Assembly (NCBI GenBank): GCA_002869185.1
Contig: PKTN01000001.1
Span: forward strand, 186,001-250,000
From: Denitrovibrio sp.
GTDB taxonomy: Bacteria > Chrysiogenota > Deferribacteres > Deferribacterales > Geovibrionaceae
Direction of reading: 5' to 3'
Length of the DNA stretch: 64,000 bases
Part shown: piece after piece, positions 7,483-16,630 of the stretch
Layout: every line of letters starts with the position of its first letter
Position numbering within the stretch: position 1 is the stretch's first letter
The notes under the pieces: model-generated
Database searches by the model: none
Told to the model about the DNA's origin: nothing
Seen by the model: only the letters and a program-made list of their open reading frames with translations
Translations under genes and position numbers: made by a program

Positions 7483-9468
7483 CTAGCTCTTCAAGTTGAA
7501 TTTATCGACAGATTGAAGTAGCTTTATTGCAAGCTGGTTGAGTGTTTCTGCATGCTCTTTGTTTGTAGATGCAATCTCAGCATTCTTTTTTGAGAAACCT
7601 GCAATCTGTGATGAATCCTCTGATATTTTTTTACTGGATTTATTTTGATTATTTATGGCTGTGGATATTGTATTAATGTTTTCGGCAGTTTCCATAACTC
7701 CATTTATTATCTCTGCAAGGCTTAGTTGAAGTTCTGTTGCTAACTGTTCTCCCTCTTTTGCAAGAGAAGCCCCTACATTCATTTCTTTGACTGATTTTGC
7801 AACATCCAGATTAATATCTTTTGTCATATTGGTTATCTCTGATGTGGCATTAACTGTACGTTCTGCGAGTTTTCTCACTTCGTCTGCAACAACCGCAAAG
7901 CCTCTTCCATGTTCGCCTGCTCTGGCTGCCTCTATGGCTGCGTTGAGAGCGAGAAGGTTAGTCTGGTCAGCAATGTCTGATATAACGCTTACAATCTCTA
8001 TAATCTGTTTAGAAGAGTTGCCTAGATTGTTAATAGTTTTAGAAGTATTGATTACTGTTTGAGATAGATCCCTTATCCCAGTTACAGTATTTTCGAGTAC
8101 TTTGTGTCCATCTTGAGCTGATGTTTTAATTAAATCTATCTCACTACTGATATCACATACGTTTGTTGATATTTCGCCAAATGATGTAAGTATCTCTTGG
8201 ATAGAGTTTTCAACATTTGAAGTCCTTTCAGATTGGGCACGTATAGCATCTGATAGCTGTATACTCGATTGGGTGAATTCTTCTGAATTCACTTTGACAT
8301 TAGAAGAAGCGTTTCTCACGTCAGTCATAGTAGAGCTTATGTCTGTTGTCATCTGGTTCATGTAACTGCCAATAGAGCCTATTTCATCCTTATGGATGAG
8401 TCTGCATTCTGCTGTCAGATCACCAGTTGAAACCTTTTCTATGAATTTTTCTAGTTTACCCATAGGGGTGGTTATTGTGCGTTTGAATAATAGATTTAGA
8501 AAGAATGTGGCTGTTATTATGGCTATAAGTCCAACTATGAAGGTCTTTTTAATGATATCTTGGTTGATGCTTCCGAGAAGCTCATTTGTGCTAGCCGAGC
8601 CAACAAGTATCGCATCTAGCGGCTCTATGTAAGCAAACCATGCGATCTTAGTTATACCTTCCCACTTGTACTTTAGAGATCCTTTGCGCTCGCTGATAAT
8701 CTTTTGGATAAAGTCATATTTGGATAAGCTTTTGTTTAATAACTCTTTATTTGGATGAGACAAGACAATCCCATTGGTATCTAATAGGTAGTAATAGCCT
8801 GTTTTTGCGATACTGTGAGTTTTTACAAAATATTCGAAGGCGTTTTTAGCATATTTAGTTATAAAATCAGCACTTGATGAGGCCTCTTTATTTGGTATCG
8901 CGACACATATAATTAGATTGTATTTCGTATTTAGCTTATATGCAATTTTTGCACTATCTCCCCTTTTTAAAGGGATGTTTATGATACCTTCTTTCTGTTT
9001 TACTATCTCTTTGAAGTACTTGTCTGACTCTTTTACGAATTTCTTCTTTGGTGATACAGAGATGAAGCCGTCAGGTTCTAGGGCGAATGCAAATCCAGTT
9101 TTACCTATACTCTTTTTATCTATGATGTTCATCACTCTAAACTGTATAGCCATCCCTGATTCACCACTTATTGTATATGCCGTGGAAACCCTGTCGGCAG
9201 TATCTTCTATTGCGGCAATCTCTTTAAAGAGTTGGTTATTAGTCTCTTGGTTAATAAAATCATTTAGCTCTTTAGATACCATGTCAAAGCTTGTTAGTTT
9301 ATCGTTGAGGGATTCAGCCTGAGTTATCAATAGTAGTTCTATCTGTTTTGTTAGATGTTTCTCTGAAGCATTTATAACAAATATAGCTGTAACTGACAGG
9401 CTAAGAATTGTAAAAAGGGTAAACAGGACAAGGGCCTTTGTTTTTATCCGCATATTTAAAATATTCAT
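7483..9468 (-). CDS. Methyl-accepting chemotaxis protein with periplasmic Cache domain(s)
   Basis: 661-aa chemoreceptor. An N-terminal membrane helix (about 9-31) is followed by a periplasmic sensor of about 280 residues. Two repeats resembling Cache modules are visible there: [19 protein letters not shown] and [19 protein letters not shown]. Then come a second membrane helix (about 310-328), a HAMP linker and a long signalling coiled coil. The highly conserved tip reads [20 protein letters not shown] followed by [21 protein letters not shown]. No CheR-tethering pentapeptide is seen at the C-terminus. No other che genes are in the window. The ligand is unknown; Cache domains usually bind small organic acids or amino acids. 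Confidence 0.93.
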   Translation of the reverse strand: MNILNMRIKTKALVLFTLFTILSLSVTAIFVINASEKHLTKQIELLLITQAESLNDKLTSFDMVSKELNDFINQETNNQLFKEIAAIEDTADRVSTAYTISGESGMAIQFRVMNIIDKKSIGKTGFAFALEPDGFISVSPKKKFVKESDKYFKEIVKQKEGIINIPLKRGDSAKIAYKLNTKYNLIICVAIPNKEASSSADFITKYAKNAFEYFVKTHSIAKTGYYYLLDTNGIVLSHPNKELLNKSLSKYDFIQKIISERKGSLKYKWEGITKIAWFAYIEPLDAILVGSASTNELLGSINQDIIKKTFIVGLIAIITATFFLNLLFKRTITTPMGKLEKFIEKVSTGDLTAECRLIHKDEIGSIGSYMNQMTTDISSTMTDVRNASSNVKVNSEEFTQSSIQLSDAIRAQSERTSNVENSIQEILTSFGEISTNVCDISSEIDLIKTSAQDGHKVLENTVTGIRDLSQTVINTSKTINNLGNSSKQIIEIVSVISDIADQTNLLALNAAIEAARAGEHGRGFAVVADEVRKLAERTVNATSEITNMTKDINLDVAKSVKEMNVGASLAKEGEQLATELQLSLAEIINGVMETAENINTISTAINNQNKSSKKISEDSSQIAGFSKKNAEIASTNKEHAETLNQLAIKLLQSVDKFNLKS

Positions 9469-9588
9469 ATATCACCACACATGTATTATTTTGATTTCAT
9501 ATTAACATAGTTAGCTGATGAATTAAGGATTAAGTTTATAGTTATCAAACATTTAAGAAGTGTATGACATGGCTCTTACATCTAGGAT

Positions 9589-9609
9589 GGGGTGACGGAA
9601 AGCCACCCC
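9589..9609 (-). terminator. GC-rich inverted repeat after pstB
   Basis: GGGGTG (9589-9594) and CACCCC (9604-9609) form a short stem just after the pstB stop. There is no clear U tract, so termination is only suggested. Confidence 0.35.
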
Positions 9610-9622
9610 TAAATGTTATATT

Positions 9623-10387
9623 TTAACCGAAGCGTCCTGTTATGTAGTCTTCAGTTTTCTTGACTGTTGGGTTAGTGAAGATTGTACTAGTGTCGCCAAC
9701 TTCTACAAGTTCACCCATGTAAAAGAATGCTGTATAATCTGAGACACGAGCGGCTTGTTGCATGTTGTGAGTAACAATAATAACAGTTAGCCTCTCTTTA
9801 AGTTCGTAAATGAGCTCTTCAATCTTTTGTGTTGCGATAGGGTCAAGGGCAGATGCTGGTTCGTCCATAAGTAAAACTTCAGGCTCCATAGCGAGAGCTC
9901 TTGCTATGCATAGTCTTTGTTGTTGACCACCAGAGAGAGCCGAAGCCTGCGACTTCAATCTATCTTTAACTTCATCAAAAAGACCAGCTTTGATAAGAGA
10001 GCTTTCAACTAGGTCATCCATCTCGCTACCTTTTGAAACAAGACCGTGAATCCTAGGTGCATATGCAATATTTTCGTAAATCGTTTTTGGGAAAGGGTTA
10101 GGCTTTTGAAAGACCATTCCGACCCTACGTCTAAGTTCTACAACGTCAAGCTTAGGATCGTGAATTTCCTGAGAATCGAGATATATTCCGCCTTCGACTT
10201 TGATATCTTTGATAAGGTCATTCATTCTATTGAAACATCTGAGGTAAGTAGATTTACCACAACCAGACGGCCCGATTAGAGCTGTAACATGCTTTTCAGG
10301 GAAGGTTAGGTTGATATCCTTCAATGCATGAAAATCTCCATAGTAAAAGTTAAGGGCTTCGGATTTCATCTTAATATTCTTTTCCAT
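9623..10387 (-). CDS. pstB: Phosphate ABC transporter ATP-binding protein PstB
   Basis: 254 aa, normal for PstB. Walker [10 protein letters not shown] (about 38-46) followed by [11 protein letters not shown], a PstB signature; Q-loop [14 protein letters not shown]; signature [14 protein letters not shown]; Walker B VLLMDEP and the D-loop SALDP. Powers phosphate import through PstC/PstA. Last gene of pstSCAB. phoU, often next in the operon, is not here: a chemoreceptor gene follows instead. Confidence 0.97.
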   Translation of the reverse strand: MEKNIKMKSEALNFYYGDFHALKDINLTFPEKHVTALIGPSGCGKSTYLRCFNRMNDLIKDIKVEGGIYLDSQEIHDPKLDVVELRRRVGMVFQKPNPFPKTIYENIAYAPRIHGLVSKGSEMDDLVESSLIKAGLFDEVKDRLKSQASALSGGQQQRLCIARALAMEPEVLLMDEPASALDPIATQKIEELIYELKERLTVIIVTHNMQQAARVSDYTAFFYMGELVEVGDTSTIFTNPTVKKTEDYITGRFG

Positions 10388-10421
10388 TATATAGCTACTC
10401 CATTAAAGGTGAAAATCATTA

Positions 10422-11585
10422 TTACCATTTGCGTTCGAACTTATTTCTTATCATTACTGCTGCGGCATTAAGCATAAGAAGGACTGAGAGTAGAACCATA
10501 ATACCAAGTGCTGTTCTCTCTGTGTATGCTCTAAGGGACGTTGCAGACCAAGTGTATATCTGAGCAGGCAAAACTGTTGCTGCGTCTGTGATGCCAGTTG
10601 GAGCCTCTGGAATATATGCAAGCATACCAACGATCAGAAGCGGCGCTGTCTCACCCATCGCCTGTGCTAGTCCAATGATTGACCCTGTAAGTATACCAGG
10701 GAGTGAGAGTGGAAGCACGTGATGCCAAACTACTTGCCAAGGTGATGCACCAACACCCTGAGCACCCTGACGAATATTGTCTGGTACAGAGCTAAGTGCG
10801 GTCCTTGTTGTGATAATTATAACAGGGAGAGTCATAAGTGCAAGTGTGAGACCACCAGCAAGAGCGGATGATCTTGGTACTCCAAAAATATTTATAAATA
10901 TCGCAAGCCCAAGAAGACCAAAGATGATCGAAGGTATAGCTGCGAGATTGTTGATATTTACTTCAATGGTTCTTGTGAACCAGTTATCAGGGGCGAATTC
11001 CTCAAGGTAGACGGCAGTCATTACACCTATTGGAACAGAGAACAACATAGTCAAAAACATTACATATATAGTACCAACCACAGCGGATAAGATACCTGCG
11101 ATCTCAGGAAGCTTTGAATCGCCATTATAAAAGAACCCAGTGTTGAGTGTCTTTTTGATTTTACCTTCTGCACGAAGCTTTTCAATTATAGCGATCTGTT
11201 TTGATTTTAACCTGTTCGGTTTTTCTTTCATATATTGATCGACTTCAGCGTTTGCCACAATCCATCTTGTTACAGTAGTTCCCATAAGCTCAGGGTTCGC
11301 CTTTACTTCCCTTGGTATAAGTCTTAAAAAACCTCTACTGAGAAGTCTTGAAAGCTCTCTTGGAACTGCTCTATATGTGTTTTTGAGTGTTGCATCGTTA
11401 TAAGTTACTTCAGTAAGAATCTCTGTCTGCTGTATGGCTGTGTAGCCAGTCTTGCTGATATTAGCAAGGAAGAAAACGAGAAAGGATGATGCAATGATAA
11501 TCGCAAAAATAGCAGAGAATTTAAACATGTTTTCTTGTCTGTATCTCTTTTTTATAATGCTTAGTCTTCTTGTTTCTTTATTCAT
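10422..11585 (-). CDS. pstA: Phosphate ABC transporter permease PstA
   Basis: 387-aa membrane permease. One N-terminal helix, then a hydrophilic periplasmic segment of roughly 110 residues, then the permease core. That core includes GVMTAVYLEEFAPDNWFTRTIEVNI and the EAA-type loop RQGAQGVGASPWQVVWHHVLPLSLPGILTG. PstA proteins are often about 290 aa; the extra length is the periplasmic insertion, which is known in many non-enteric bacteria. Lies between pstC (10-bp gap) and pstB (34-bp gap). Confidence 0.95.
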   Translation of the reverse strand: MNKETRRLSIIKKRYRQENMFKFSAIFAIIIASSFLVFFLANISKTGYTAIQQTEILTEVTYNDATLKNTYRAVPRELSRLLSRGFLRLIPREVKANPELMGTTVTRWIVANAEVDQYMKEKPNRLKSKQIAIIEKLRAEGKIKKTLNTGFFYNGDSKLPEIAGILSAVVGTIYVMFLTMLFSVPIGVMTAVYLEEFAPDNWFTRTIEVNINNLAAIPSIIFGLLGLAIFINIFGVPRSSALAGGLTLALMTLPVIIITTRTALSSVPDNIRQGAQGVGASPWQVVWHHVLPLSLPGILTGSIIGLAQAMGETAPLLIVGMLAYIPEAPTGITDAATVLPAQIYTWSATSLRAYTERTALGIMVLLSVLLMLNAAAVMIRNKFERKW

Positions 11586-11595
11586 CTTTTACACC

Positions 11596-12837
11596 TTAAT
11601 CGTACTGTTTGCGGAACTTTCTGATTACCACACTTGAAACTATATTCAGTATCAATGTCACCATGAGTAGGACAAATGCTAGCCCGAAGGCTGATAGAGT
11701 TTCAAGGCTGTCAAATGATTGGTCACCTGTTAGAGCATCAACAATACGCACAGTCACAGTTGTCATTCCTTCGAGTGGGTTCCATGTGAGGTTAGGGCGA
11801 AGACCTGCTGCCATAACAACGATCATTGTTTCACCTATTGCCCTTGATAGAGCAAGGAGAACTGCGGAGATTATACCTGGGAGTGCCGCAGGGATTATCA
11901 CATGCTTCATTGTTTCGGAGCGTGTCATGCCGAGTGCAAGTGAACCTTCACGAAGGTTTTGTGGTATTGCATTTATAACGTCATCTGAGAGTGACGACAC
12001 AAATGGGATAATCATAATACCCATTACAAGACCAGGAGATAATGCATTTGTATAGTCAGCTTCAAAGCCTAGCATCTCTGCTGTTTGTACAACGAGTGGG
12101 CTTACCGTGATAGCTGCGAAGAAACCGTAAACAACAGTTGGTATACCTGCGAGTATTTCAAGGATAGGCTTAGCTAAACCTCTCATTTTAGGTGTTGCAT
12201 ATTCGCTCATGAATATCGCAGAGAGTAAGCCAATAGGTACAGCAACAAAGAGTGCTATCAATGTAACCATGAATGTACCAGCAAATATAGGTACTGAACC
12301 AAACTCTGGTTTTGAAGCACTAGAACCATCTCTGCCTGCACCCTCTAAGAATGCTGTGTCTGGGCTCCATTTAGTTCCAGTTATAAAGTCGAAGAAGTTT
12401 ACGTGTGAGAAGAATTTCATAGATTCAAATAGAATCGAAATTACGATTCCAATTGTAGTTATTATTGAAACAAGTGATGCCGTCACTAGCATTACTTTGA
12501 TTGTATTTTCTATAAAGTTTCTAGCTTTGAGATCTGACCCGATATTCTTTAGTGAGAACCAAAGACCTCCAGCTGCTAGCACTAAGAGAGTAGAAATGTG
12601 CATGCTGTATGGAACAGCAAAAATTTTAGAAGAACCTAGTATCGTGAAAATGAACGAGATTACGAGTGATGGTACTGCCATCCATATAACAGTGTACCAG
12701 CCGTATTGTGCTGGTCTGGAGTGAAATCTTTCGCCGGATTCCAGTTCGCCTGTGCGGGCTTTCTTTCTACCTAGGTAGAACGCCATGTAGCATAAAGGTA
12801 AAACTCCGATGAAAAAATATAAGAGAACTTTTAGCAT
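11596..12837 (-). CDS. pstC: Phosphate ABC transporter permease PstC
   Basis: 413-aa membrane permease pairing with PstA. Core motifs are WSPDTAFLEGAGRDG, FGSVPIFAGTFMVTLIALFVAVPIGLLSAIFMSEYA and the coupling loop REGSLALGMTRSETMKHVIIPAALPGI. The protein is longer than the roughly 300-aa enteric PstC because of an N-terminal extension with extra membrane helices. The ATG at 12837 has GGAG six bases upstream. It follows pstS across a 67-bp gap holding a strong hairpin terminator, which should make pstCAB less abundant than pstS. Confidence 0.95.
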   Translation of the reverse strand: MLKVLLYFFIGVLPLCYMAFYLGRKKARTGELESGERFHSRPAQYGWYTVIWMAVPSLVISFIFTILGSSKIFAVPYSMHISTLLVLAAGGLWFSLKNIGSDLKARNFIENTIKVMLVTASLVSIITTIGIVISILFESMKFFSHVNFFDFITGTKWSPDTAFLEGAGRDGSSASKPEFGSVPIFAGTFMVTLIALFVAVPIGLLSAIFMSEYATPKMRGLAKPILEILAGIPTVVYGFFAAITVSPLVVQTAEMLGFEADYTNALSPGLVMGIMIIPFVSSLSDDVINAIPQNLREGSLALGMTRSETMKHVIIPAALPGIISAVLLALSRAIGETMIVVMAAGLRPNLTWNPLEGMTTVTVRIVDALTGDQSFDSLETLSAFGLAFVLLMVTLILNIVSSVVIRKFRKQYD

Positions 12838-12852
12838 TTAACACTCCGAGAT

Positions 12853-12885
12853 AAAAAAGCCGACCTGTATTGTTACAGGCCGACT
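12853..12885 (-). terminator. Intercistronic terminator/attenuator between pstS and pstC
   Basis: On the minus strand a 12-bp stem (12874-12885 with 12858-12869, two G-U pairs) closes a 4-nt loop and is followed by a run of six Ts broken by one A. Its place inside the operon suggests partial termination that keeps PstS in excess of the membrane subunits. Confidence 0.8.
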
Positions 12886-12904
12886 TATCATTAACTAATT
12901 TTGT

Positions 12905-13924
12905 TTACTTGTGCTCGAGATCAGCTTTAGTAAGTGGCTGACGTTTTGTCCATCTAGTTCTAACTGCTGTTCTGTCAGCATCTGGGAGTGGGATAAGACC
13001 GATATCTTTAAGAAGACCATTGGTACCTATCATCTGCTCACTGAGGAACATATCTACGTATTCTGCAAGACCAGGAACCTTTTTGAGGTGGTCAACTTTT
13101 ACGTAGAAGAAGAGTGATCTAGATACAGGGTATTTACCGCTTGAGATGTTAGCTGGTATAGGTTTAACACCGTCAACCATAGCGCCTTTGATTCTGTCTG
13201 AGTTCTCTTCAAGGAAAGAGTAACCGAAGATACCAAGAGCGTTTTTATCTTTAGCAAGTTTCTGTACGATGAGGTTATCATTTTCGCCAGCTGGTACGTA
13301 AATGCCGTCCTGACGGATTTTAGAGTATTTCTTTTTACCGTATCCTGCCAGTTTCTTAGAAGCTTTTTCCATTACAAGCTCTTCGAAAGCATCTCTTGTT
13401 CCAGACGATGTAGGAGGTCCGTAAACAAGGATTGGTTTAGCAGGGAGAGCTGGGTTGATTTCATTCCATCTTTTGTATGGGTTAGCTACAAGCTTGCCGT
13501 TAACAGGTACTTCTGCAGCAACTGCCAGAAGAAGATCTTTTCTTGTTAAGTTTAAGTCAGGGTTAGCTTTGTTGAAGGCAATAGCGATACCATCGTAACC
13601 GATTACGATTTCAACGATTTTTTTGTTGCCTATAGCCATGTTCTTGTCGAATTCTTTTGTCTTCATTCTTCTTGAAGAGTTTGTAATGTCAGGAGTGTTA
13701 AGGTCTGTTCCAGCTGCGAAGAGCTTGTGACCACCACCTGAACCTGTTGACTCGATTACTGGTGTAGGTTTGCCTGTTGTTGCGCCAAACTCTTCTGCTA
13801 CGTATGAAGCAAAAGGGTAGACAGTTGAAGATCCAACGATTCTGATCTGCTCTCTAGCCTGAGCTGTGAGAGTTCCAATAGCCATAACTGCTATTGCTAA
13901 TGCAAGTGTAAGAAACTTTTTCAT
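12905..13924 (-). CDS. pstS: Periplasmic phosphate-binding protein PstS
   Basis: Periplasmic phosphate receptor; 339 aa from the ATG at 13924. A longer frame opens upstream, but the start at 13924 has GGAGG and begins with a classical signal peptide (MKKFLTLALAIAVMAIGTLTAQA). Phosphate-binding loops are visible: IVGSSTVYPFA, ESTGSGGGHKLF and YGPPTSSGTRDAFEEL. First gene of pstSCAB. A Pho-box-like repeat lies 72-89 bp upstream of the start. Confidence 0.95.
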   Translation of the reverse strand: MKKFLTLALAIAVMAIGTLTAQAREQIRIVGSSTVYPFASYVAEEFGATTGKPTPVIESTGSGGGHKLFAAGTDLNTPDITNSSRRMKTKEFDKNMAIGNKKIVEIVIGYDGIAIAFNKANPDLNLTRKDLLLAVAAEVPVNGKLVANPYKRWNEINPALPAKPILVYGPPTSSGTRDAFEELVMEKASKKLAGYGKKKYSKIRQDGIYVPAGENDNLIVQKLAKDKNALGIFGYSFLEENSDRIKGAMVDGVKPIPANISSGKYPVSRSLFFYVKVDHLKKVPGLAEYVDMFLSEQMIGTNGLLKDIGLIPLPDADRTAVRTRWTKRQPLTKADLEHK

Positions 13925-13995
13925 TCGGTATGTCCTCCGTAAAAGGTTTATGTTTTTGTCCGTTAGAAAAGGTTTACTCCATTTTTGTAAAGTTC

Positions 13996-14013
13996 TTGTC
14001 AATTCGATGTCAT
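13996..14013. promoter_or_regulatory. Possible Pho box upstream of pstS
   Basis: TTGTCAA, four bases, ATGTCAT: two 7-bp direct repeats with an 11-bp period, as in PhoB boxes (CTGTCAT-N4-CTGTCAT). The repeat reads on the plus strand, opposite to pstS, which is unusual for a Pho box, so this is tentative. phoB/phoR are not in the window. Confidence 0.35.
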
Positions 14014-14175
14014 AGTTTAATAAAACCTGTAGATTTTTAATAAAAATGATTGTAAGCGGTTGTTAGTTTTTATTGTAACGTATTAGTAATAAAGTGATAT
14101 GTGATCATTGTTAAACATTTTGTTTTTCTTTTTTATATAAAGTTTTTTTGTGTCTAAAAAACTAAGGAGAATCAT

Positions 14176-15138
14176 ATGTTAGCAAAATTACAAGTCAGAA
14201 CAGAGGATGAAGCAACTATGCTCACAGTCACACCTGATGAGGCAGAACTACTTTACACATCGGACGAGAAGCAACTCTATATCGGAGACGGAACGACAGT
14301 TGGCGGGATACTAGTTACGGATACGCCTTTTATTAGAGAAGATATGACACTTAACGTGCCAGCGGATTATAGCGACATTAACGAAGCACTAGATTTCCTC
14401 TCGGCTTTTCGTATCTCAAATAACGCGACAGTAACAATCGACGTAGCGAATGGAACATACGTCTACACTGAAACAATACTCGTAAACCACCCTGATGCTG
14501 CGTTTATTAGGATTGTAGGCAATGAGACAACACCATCAAGCTGTGTCCTGTGGAACCCTATTGCGGAAGCTGTTGTGCAGGTAAAGGGAGTTAGCCTTGG
14601 ATATCTCTCGGGGTTTAAAATAGTAGGAGAAGATGATCAGGTTAACCACCCATATTCAGGAACTGTCAACAGAATGGGATTAGAAGTTGAGAGTAATGGT
14701 GGTTCTGAAGTTGGTTCACTAGAGGTCATTTATTGTTATAATGGGGTCAATGTTAAGCAAAATTCGTTTGCAAATATTGATGTACTTAAAGGGACTAATT
14801 GTTCTGTCTTTGCGGTATATGTTTCTAACTGCTCTAGTGTTAGAATGATAACAAGTTGCGATATACAAGATAATACATATGGGATCGCTGCAGGAACGAA
14901 TTCTTATCTTGTTGCTAATACAGCAGGAATGGTAATAAAAAACTCAACTCAGATAGGTGCGCATGCCAACTATAACAGTACAGTTGACGTATCTGGAGCT
15001 ACTATTACAGGTAATGGTGCTAGAGATATTAACGTTCAAAACAATAGTTTTATTGCGGCTCATGGTACGACTTTTAGTACATCTATGCCGGCGCCAAACG
15101 TCGCAGGTGCGGATAATACGCTGTTAATAACTGCTTAG
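14176..15138 (+). CDS. Phage tail-spike-like right-handed beta-helix protein (orphan)
   Basis: 320 aa, no signal peptide and no membrane segment. Residues about 1-50 (RTEDEATMLTVTPDEAELLYT ... LYIGDGTTVGGI) look like the small attachment module found at the N-terminus of phage tail fibres and tropism determinants. The rest has parallel-beta-helix character: many short Val/Ile/Asn/Gly strands such as VTIDVANGTYVYTETI, AAFIRIVGNETTPSSCV, and stacked turns rich in N, S and G. No catalytic residues can be assigned. A clear AAGGAG precedes the ATG and a strong hairpin follows the stop, so it is a stand-alone unit. No phage structural gene, integrase or lysis gene is nearby. Function unknown; a surface or particle-associated carbohydrate-binding protein is one guess. 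Confidence 0.7.
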   Translation: MLAKLQVRTEDEATMLTVTPDEAELLYTSDEKQLYIGDGTTVGGILVTDTPFIREDMTLNVPADYSDINEALDFLSAFRISNNATVTIDVANGTYVYTETILVNHPDAAFIRIVGNETTPSSCVLWNPIAEAVVQVKGVSLGYLSGFKIVGEDDQVNHPYSGTVNRMGLEVESNGGSEVGSLEVIYCYNGVNVKQNSFANIDVLKGTNCSVFAVYVSNCSSVRMITSCDIQDNTYGIAAGTNSYLVANTAGMVIKNSTQIGAHANYNSTVDVSGATITGNGARDINVQNNSFIAAHGTTFSTSMPAPNVAGADNTLLITA

Positions 15139-15144
15139 ATTATT

Positions 15145-15176
15145 AAAGTACTGGGGTTACACGCCTCAGTACTTTT
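15145..15176 (+). terminator. Rho-independent terminator after the beta-helix gene
   Basis: A 12-bp stem (15145-15156 with 15164-15175, one G-U pair) around a 7-nt loop, ending in TTTT. The stem begins and ends with A/T runs, so it may also act for the convergent radical SAM gene. Confidence 0.85.
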
Positions 15177-15179
15177 CTG

Positions 15180-16556
15180 CTATATATATGGGAGGAGTCC
15201 AGTCTCTATTTGCTCATGTCTAAGGATATCGGCAAGTGTGTCAATATTAAATGGGGTGCAATCAGAGAGATGTCTTATGAGGTCATTAGCGTTATCGTTA
15301 GAAATGCTGAAAGTGTTGAGCGCTTTAAAACGCTCTATAATGATTCTCTTACCACCTTTGAGATCCACAGTTATGAAAGGATTACGATAGCTGACTGATT
15401 GGAGCTGTATCGCAGAGAAATAACTGAGCTCCATTTCACAACCATCAATAACATCTATTGTGAGCATAGAAGGGTGGATACTTATCTGTTTTTTATCTCT
15501 ATTCAGTTCTACTAAATGTTTATTCTCATTCGAGATACCAGAAAAAATAGCAGATATCTTCTCTTCGTTACATTTGAGATTTATTAGCCTAACAAAGCCG
15601 TCCTGAGTCATATTCTCAAAAGGTTTTATCATATAGTTTCCGTTTCTTGTCCTGGAAGCTAGCCCTTGGTATCTACTTTTGTATGGATATGAACAGTAAT
15701 TGATAGCGAGTTTGATATTCTTCTCATAAACATAGTCAATAAGTTCGAGTGCTGTTAGCTCCGACTCAATCACGGTTATTTTGTCATTATGGATATATGT
15801 GTAGTCATGCTTCATGAGGCGATCAAAATTATATGGAGTTAGCCTTAGTTGATGAAGGTTGAGATGGTTTACACCCATGTGTGCGAGTTGCTTAATTATC
15901 TCTTTCATCTGATTCAACTCTTCTGGTACAGCTGGTATCTCTACTGTCACAACAGGGATTATCCCTACTGCAAGTTTAAGATTTTCAAGATCATAGTTTC
16001 TGGCACCTATATCAAAACGGATTTCGTTTAGACCAGCATCTCTAAGCTGAATCAATATCTCTTTAGTTATTAGGCTTCCGTTCGTATACATCCATATATA
16101 CATGTCTGGTGCACAGTTGTTTCTGACGGTTTTTATATAAGAAATAGTTAGCTCAGGCGTTAAAAGTGGTTCACCGCCACTTATGCTAACCCCTTTGAAG
16201 CTAAACTCGTTAACGTATTCAGCATACTCTTCTGGCGAGTTAAAAGTAACAGAGTTGGTAGTAGGAAGGCAGTCCTCGTCTTGTCTGGTAGGGCAGTAAA
16301 AACAGCTACAATTGCAGTGTCCATTTATGAAAAGGCATGACCATAAGCCTGCACCGCAAAGGCGGCAACCTTCGGAAAGGTTATTGCAGTCTGTTTTGGT
16401 GTCACCATAACCCCATAATGCTTTACCTTTTATTTGTTCTAGTAATGCGTTACGTTTAGATTCAAATGTGCTTGATTCATCATACGAAGGAAACTTGATT
16501 AGGGGATAATTGTCTCCATATTCTTTTTGATTCATCTCTGTAAAAGTGTTTTTCAA
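15180..16556 (-). CDS. Radical SAM protein with extra cysteine cluster
   Basis: 458 aa. The radical SAM cluster motif CNCSCFYC (CxxxCxxC form) is followed by VSISGGEPLLTPE, the SAM-binding GGE motif. Additional cysteines just before it (DCNNLSEGCRLCGAG) could bind a second cluster or zinc. After the TIM-barrel-like core come about 200 residues with no recognised domain. The substrate is not evident; the N-terminal layout is somewhat like enzymes annotated as pyruvate-formate-lyase-activating relatives. The start is TTG at 16556, supported by GGAG six bases upstream; an ATG at 16535 is an alternative. Probably co-transcribed with the BioD/DRTGG gene upstream (74-bp gap). Confidence 0.85.
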   Translation of the reverse strand: MKNTFTEMNQKEYGDNYPLIKFPSYDESSTFESKRNALLEQIKGKALWGYGDTKTDCNNLSEGCRLCGAGLWSCLFINGHCNCSCFYCPTRQDEDCLPTTNSVTFNSPEEYAEYVNEFSFKGVSISGGEPLLTPELTISYIKTVRNNCAPDMYIWMYTNGSLITKEILIQLRDAGLNEIRFDIGARNYDLENLKLAVGIIPVVTVEIPAVPEELNQMKEIIKQLAHMGVNHLNLHQLRLTPYNFDRLMKHDYTYIHNDKITVIESELTALELIDYVYEKNIKLAINYCSYPYKSRYQGLASRTRNGNYMIKPFENMTQDGFVRLINLKCNEEKISAIFSGISNENKHLVELNRDKKQISIHPSMLTIDVIDGCEMELSYFSAIQLQSVSYRNPFITVDLKGGKRIIIERFKALNTFSISNDNANDLIRHLSDCTPFNIDTLADILRHEQIETGLLPYI

Positions 16557-16630
16557 CTCATGCTCCGCATTCTACTTATTAAGGAAAGTTAGAATGAGGC
16601 ATTACTATAACTAAAGCAAGATATATAAAT

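Noticed and set aside
9623-13924. phoU as part of the pst operon
   Set aside because: The gene after pstB is a chemoreceptor; no PhoU-like frame is present in the region.
14041-14175. Possible phage or genomic island boundary before the tail-spike-like gene
   Set aside because: No integrase, attachment repeats, tRNA or change of base composition that I can see on either side.
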